DNA of 64,000 bases from DYFT01 sp041695085 (GTDB lineage: Bacteria; Bacteroidota; Ignavibacteria; UBA10030). Positions within the stretch are counted from its first letter, which is position 1, and each line of letters starts with the position of its first letter. Made by a program: the position numbers and the translations under genes. Below are positions 60,489-64,000 of the stretch, piece after piece. The notes under the pieces were generated by a model, which made no database searches, was not told the origin of the DNA, and was given only the letters and a program-made list of their open reading frames with translations. The stretch lies in contig JBGFRO010000019.1 of the NCBI GenBank assembly GCA_041695085.1, positions 93,691 through 157,690 of the forward strand, written 5' to 3'.

Positions 60489-61013
60489 ATGCCAAAACGA
60501 CGTATTGCCCGCGCGCTAGTGATCGTAGGTTCTTTGCTCGCACCCATTGGTGTTTGGATGCTATTTCGCAGCGGCGGAGTCAAGGATTCTTCGGAACAAA
60601 TCTCATTCCCTCAGGTTTCCTTACCAGTATATCAATCATCACTTGATGGTGAAGTTGACTTCAAGAAAGGCAGAATGGTAGTGATTGCTTTTTCTCCCAC
60701 TGATTGTGAGACCTGTTTAGAGGTATTAACCCTGTTAAATGAAATGCACAATAATAATCAGAATGCCTTGCCAATAGTTGGTATTATTGGTTCGCCATAC
60801 AGGCAGGCAGTAGCCAAGATTCAAGAAAGGTATGGTTTGAGTTTTCCAATTCTGTATGATAGGCTGAGTAGCGTGAGAAACTCGCTGACCGATGAACCGA
60901 AGCCGCTCCTCATGTTACTGTCAGACGGGATGATCGAGAAACGGGCGCTTGTGGGAGCGCCAGAAAGTGTCCACGAGGTGAAAAGCATCCTGGCGGTTCT
61001 TGTGTCAAACTGA
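60489..61013 (+). CDS. Membrane-anchored thioredoxin-like protein (CETC)
   Basis: About 174 residues from ATG 60489 (frame open to 60432). Hydrophobic segment about 9-27, then a thioredoxin/TlpA-like domain with SPTDCETCLEVL. DEPKPLLMLLSDG occupies the cis-Pro position. Unlike other cassettes, this oxidoreductase precedes its propellers (61030 and 62203). Predicted periplasmic. Confidence 0.7.
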   Translation: MPKRRIARALVIVGSLLAPIGVWMLFRSGGVKDSSEQISFPQVSLPVYQSSLDGEVDFKKGRMVVIAFSPTDCETCLEVLTLLNEMHNNNQNALPIVGIIGSPYRQAVAKIQERYGLSFPILYDRLSSVRNSLTDEPKPLLMLLSDGMIEKRALVGAPESVHEVKSILAVLVSN

Positions 61014-61029
61014 ATCGTAACGAACAGAC

Positions 61030-62196
61030 ATGAACAGAGTAATTCTCCTGCTGTCGATTGCGTGTTTCCTCCTGCCGGGATGCAAATCTCGTAACACCGA
61101 GACATCGAAGTCTGCCGTCAACGAGGATTCTGCTCGCGTTGGAAGCCTCACAACAAAAGGCGAGAGGATAGATTTGAACGTAGTGCGTCAGGTGAGGTTG
61201 GATACTGACGGTGCCGGCTTCATGGTTCGCTTTCACAACCTTGTGTATCGTGATAAGCGCTTCTACGCCGTGGGTACGGCACATCCGGAAGTGTACGTGT
61301 ATGATGAATCGGGCAATTTTCTGAAAACGATCCCGATCGTGCCAACGCCGAGGTCAGGTTGTTCGTTTCTCAATATCGCCAGAGGCACAGATGGAAACTT
61401 ATGGATAAAAGATATCGGTTCGTCCGAGATTCTGGAAATAGACTCCATGGGTCATGTCGTATCGCGTATTTCAGCACGGAGCTTGCCCGAAAAAATAGCA
61501 ATAAGCCCTGCAGGGTTAGAGATTGTTGAAACTCCGACGGGAATGCTTATCTTTACCACAGTCTACGAGGAAGCAATAGAATTGTCCAACTTTCTCTCTG
61601 AGACATTGATACTTGGCTGCTTTGACAAGAGTGGTAAACTCGTAAGAATGTTTGCCAGGCATCATCCGGCTATCGCCGAATTCGGACTCTTTACTTTGCA
61701 GTCATCAACATTCGCGATCTATGATGAAGAGATCTATCTGGTCGAGGAAGCGCTACCGTATGTGCGTGTTTACTCGTTCGATGGGGAGCTTCAACGCAGC
61801 TTTGGGGCGAAAAGTCCGCGTCATCGGCCCTTGGCGAAGGAAACACCTCAAGCCTCAGTCAAACAGGCCGTTCAATTTATCAATAGTCGTACGCGATATG
61901 TGAGAGTGAAGATTGCAACAGTTCGTGGCTACGAATTACCTCTTCTCGTTGTGTACTACACCCACGCCTTGCTCACGGAAGAGAACTTGTCAAGGGAATA
62001 CTATGATGTTGAACGAGAACACTTTCTGGCAGTTTACACCCTAGAGGGTGAGCTTTTGGAGAACGACATACAAATTCCAGGTGAGCTCCTTGATGTAGAA
62101 GGTACATCCACTCTTGTTCTCTTGCTCAGTAATAGACCTGACAATCGAGTGATCAGCCTTGGTTCACTGGCACTGAACACGCAAGGAGGAGAATGA
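61030..62196 (+). CDS. Beta-propeller-like lipoprotein (propeller 9, divergent)
   Basis: A 388-residue lipoprotein (lipobox LPGC, about residue 18). Blades such as RFYAVGTAHPEVYVYDESGN and GNLWIKDIGSSEILEIDSMG indicate a propeller, but the GxGPGE signature is absent (PTPRSGCSFLN at that place). Starts 16 bp after the CETC gene and ends 6 bp before propeller 10, so the three form one operon. The ligand may differ from that of the other propellers. Confidence 0.75.
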   Translation: MNRVILLLSIACFLLPGCKSRNTETSKSAVNEDSARVGSLTTKGERIDLNVVRQVRLDTDGAGFMVRFHNLVYRDKRFYAVGTAHPEVYVYDESGNFLKTIPIVPTPRSGCSFLNIARGTDGNLWIKDIGSSEILEIDSMGHVVSRISARSLPEKIAISPAGLEIVETPTGMLIFTTVYEEAIELSNFLSETLILGCFDKSGKLVRMFARHHPAIAEFGLFTLQSSTFAIYDEEIYLVEEALPYVRVYSFDGELQRSFGAKSPRHRPLAKETPQASVKQAVQFINSRTRYVRVKIATVRGYELPLLVVYYTHALLTEENLSREYYDVEREHFLAVYTLEGELLENDIQIPGELLDVEGTSTLVLLLSNRPDNRVISLGSLALNTQGGE

Positions 62197-62202
62197 AGAG
62201 CT

Positions 62203-63261
62203 GTGAAAAGGTTCCTCCTTCAGACTTCCAGGACATATCCCGGTTTATGCAAAACACGTGTGCTGACCATTTTCTGTCTGGTCATTCTCGTCGCTTGGAC
62301 TTTGGATGGATGCAAATCGAAACCGGTGTCATTCCACTTTGAAAAAGTGCGCGAGATTTCTATTACACTCGATGAGCATGAAACCGTCTGCAATGTATAT
62401 GACCTTGCAGTCGATAACGAATGGTACATGTATCTTGCTGACCGGACATGCCATGCCGTGTGGGTGCTTGACGAGCGCGGTACAAAGTTTGCTCGTATCG
62501 GCGGCAAAGGGGGTAGTGGCCCTGGAGAGTTGGGGGCACCAACGAGCGTTGCCCTGCTCGGTGATACGGTAGCCATCTTAGAAGCAGCCAACCATCGGGT
62601 GTCCTTTTTTTCCCGCAGCGGTACGTACCTGTATTCCTTCCGGCTGAAAGAGACTGGTCAACCGAGTGGTATAGAGGTTGGCCCACACGGCATCTTGATC
62701 GTGAGCGAGTCCATCGGTTTGCGGAATTTTGATTTCTATTCGCTCGACGGTCGTCTACTGAGAGGGAGTAACATCAAAACAACCTCGCCAATACTCCTGC
62801 CTGTCCGTCTCCCGGGTGGTCACATGTCACTCACCTCCGATGGTGAAATACTTTTCTCCTTTATACGAGAATACGATGTGATTCGAATCAATTGGAATGG
62901 AGAAGTGCTGGCGAGGTATCGCGCAGAAGCTCCGGGTTATCAGCCTCCCGCTCTCAACTCACTTGAAGAGTCAACAAAGCAGCAACATTTTTCGATTGTC
63001 GGTCTTCCACTCCAGATAGATGATGTGATAGTGGTCCAGTGGTTCCGAAGAAGCGTTCATCCGAATGACAAGGAGAACGTCCAGATAGAGCGTTATGCTG
63101 ATGTGTTTACGGTTGAGGGGGAACCCCTGCAACTCGCGATTCCGCTTCCACACATCTTTCTGTCCGTTCGTGACGAGTACATCTTTGGTATCAACGTTGA
63201 GCCAATAGGTTCCGGCGCCTTCAATCCTTCCATTGTGGTTTACCGAATAGTACGCAAGTGA
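62203..63261 (+). CDS. 6-bladed beta-propeller lipoprotein (propeller 10)
   Basis: A 352-residue protein from GTG 62203 with a long N-terminal region before the lipobox-like TLDGC. Blades: YMYLADRTCHAVWVLDERGT, GGKGGSGPGELGAPTSVALL, DTVAILEAANHRVSFFSRSG. More GC-rich and less similar to the other propellers. It is followed 21 bp later by a MauE-like fragment. Confidence 0.78.
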   Translation: MKRFLLQTSRTYPGLCKTRVLTIFCLVILVAWTLDGCKSKPVSFHFEKVREISITLDEHETVCNVYDLAVDNEWYMYLADRTCHAVWVLDERGTKFARIGGKGGSGPGELGAPTSVALLGDTVAILEAANHRVSFFSRSGTYLYSFRLKETGQPSGIEVGPHGILIVSESIGLRNFDFYSLDGRLLRGSNIKTTSPILLPVRLPGGHMSLTSDGEILFSFIREYDVIRINWNGEVLARYRAEAPGYQPPALNSLEESTKQQHFSIVGLPLQIDDVIVVQWFRRSVHPNDKENVQIERYADVFTVEGEPLQLAIPLPHIFLSVRDEYIFGINVEPIGSGAFNPSIVVYRIVRK

Positions 63262-63282
63262 ACAAGCGAAACAACGAGCGAC

Positions 63283-63484
63283 GTGGAATTAGTCGGCTCG
63301 ATTTTCCTGCTCTTGCGACGGTGGGTGGGGCACGTCTACAAAACGTGTTTCTTCCTCTTGGGAATATTCTCGATTGTGTTGATGACACTCCCCTTACGCG
63401 GCATTGAAGTGCCCTTCTGTGGCTGTTTCGGCTCGCTTCTTCCCAGCGGTTCTCTTACCACAACAATAAAACGACGCGAATCCC
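63283..63484 (+). pseudogene. MauE/DoxX-like redox membrane protein fragment
   Basis: An open frame from GTG 63283 encodes two hydrophobic segments and the motif LRGIEVPFCGCFGSLLPSG, typical of MauE-like proteins that help disulfide formation in the periplasm. At about 63484 it runs into the MFP control repeat, so the C-terminal helices are missing; the N-terminus also seems short. A redox partner for the CxxC proteins would make sense, but this copy is broken. Confidence 0.6.
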
Positions 63485-63487
63485 GTC

Positions 63488-63641
63488 ATCCCTTTCCACC
63501 CGAGGTCCAACCCAACAAGCATTCTCAAAAAGCGCGAAACCCATGTCCGGAAAAACACGGACATGAAAATGTCCGTACTTTCACGGATATCAAGTTTGGC
63601 GAAAATGTTTTATACTTGTGCAGAATTAGAAAGGAGAGCAT
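63488..63641 (+). promoter_or_regulatory. MFP control region, copy 4
   Basis: Palindromes at 63542-63565 and 63570-63589 (the second with the same single mismatch as copy 2), then TATACT and AAAGGAG. The left edge of the repeat coincides with the truncation point of the MauE-like gene. Confidence 0.65.
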
Positions 63642-64000
63642 ATGAAGAACCCCAGGGTTTTTGTGATTGGGATTCCTTTGACGATTGCGATCCTCGCCGT
63701 TGTGGTTCTTCTCCCTCCGGGAGACGCTCCCGTTGATGGGCAAGAGGGACAAGCTTCCTCCGTATCGGTGAGTGCTGGGGCGAGCACAACGGAGGTGGTT
63801 CTGCCGGTGGAAGTCTCCGTTGCACGCCGGGGGAGGCTCGTCAAGCGAGTCCAGACGCAAGGGATTGTGCGCGCGAGACGGGAGGTGGAGCTGATTGCGC
63901 GCGTCAGCGGCGAAGTGATCGCGGTCTTTGTCCGGAATGGAGCGTTCGTTCCTCAGGGGCATCTGTTGATCAAGCTTGATGATCGAGAGTATCGGCTTGC
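63642..64000 (+). CDS. MFP (HlyD/AcrA family) copy 4, 5' part, runs off the window
   Basis: About 119 codons are visible. The sequence follows copy 2 (PLTIAILAVVVLL) with a few substitutions (DGQEGQASS for DVQDGHPSS; QGIVRARR for QGVVRARR). It includes the membrane helix and first lipoyl half. The window ends just before the position of the hairpin deletion, so it cannot be said whether this copy is intact. Confidence 0.85.
   Translation, partial: MKNPRVFVIGIPLTIAILAVVVLLPPGDAPVDGQEGQASSVSVSAGASTTEVVLPVEVSVARRGRLVKRVQTQGIVRARREVELIARVSGEVIAVFVRNGAFVPQGHLLIKLDDREYRL

Noticed and set aside
1..64000. tRNA, rRNA or riboswitch genes
   Set aside because: I found no cloverleaf with a TTCGA arm, no rRNA segments and no recognisable riboswitch core by eye; small RNAs cannot be excluded.

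Overview
The window reads as chromosomal DNA from a member of the Bacteroidota/Chlorobiota/Ignavibacteriota assemblage. The basis is the many 6-bladed beta-propeller lipoproteins with a GxGPGE signature, a Bacteroidota-style acyl desaturase, and small Cys-rich peptides that recall the NVEALA peptides of Bacteroidota. This placement is inference; no rRNA or tRNA gene is visible.

Region 1 (1-18.9 kb, GC-rich, well ordered, all on the + strand) is a signalling and type IV pilus-like cluster. It holds the end of a sigma-54 activator, minor-pilin-like proteins, two small zinc-ribbon proteins, a PilC/GspF membrane protein and a PilB/GspE ATPase. These are followed by response regulators, a long coiled-coil protein with a C-terminal receiver domain, three histidine kinases and a fatty-acid desaturase. 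Two GG-N10-GC type (-24/-12) promoter candidates fit the presence of the sigma-54 activator.

Region 2 (18.9-64 kb, more AT-rich, mosaic) is an accessory island made of repeated, partly decayed copies of one cassette. The reconstructed order is: RND pump, membrane-fusion protein (MFP), short AraC-type regulator, array of about 13-bp direct repeats, Wzy_C/O-antigen-ligase-like membrane protein with C-terminal TPRs, Cys-rich peptide(s), 6-bladed beta-propeller, and one or two anchored thioredoxin-fold CxxC proteins. I count nine complete peptide genes, one orphan Cys-rich core, ten intact propellers plus one interrupted and one fragment, and twelve CxxC genes (one frameshifted). There are four MFP copies (one intact, two carrying the same in-frame deletion plus UAG, one running off the end), one intact RND gene with four 5' RND fragments, and two intact Wzy_C genes with two remnants.

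Every peptide has a Cys-free leader with a membrane segment and then a core with an even number of cysteines (6, 8, 10 or 12). The type of peptide core matches the type of propeller downstream. The simplest reading is a secreted, disulfide-bonded peptide system with dedicated oxidoreductases, a cognate surface or periplasmic propeller, and a shared export and regulatory module. Whether the peptides are bacteriocins, signals or structural is not shown by the sequence. The island also carries three families of small inverted-repeat elements, an IS256-type transposase fragment, a hicBA pair, an M23 peptidase, a MauE-like fragment and a DUF1670-like fragment. It appears to evolve by duplication, gene conversion and deletions at short homologies.
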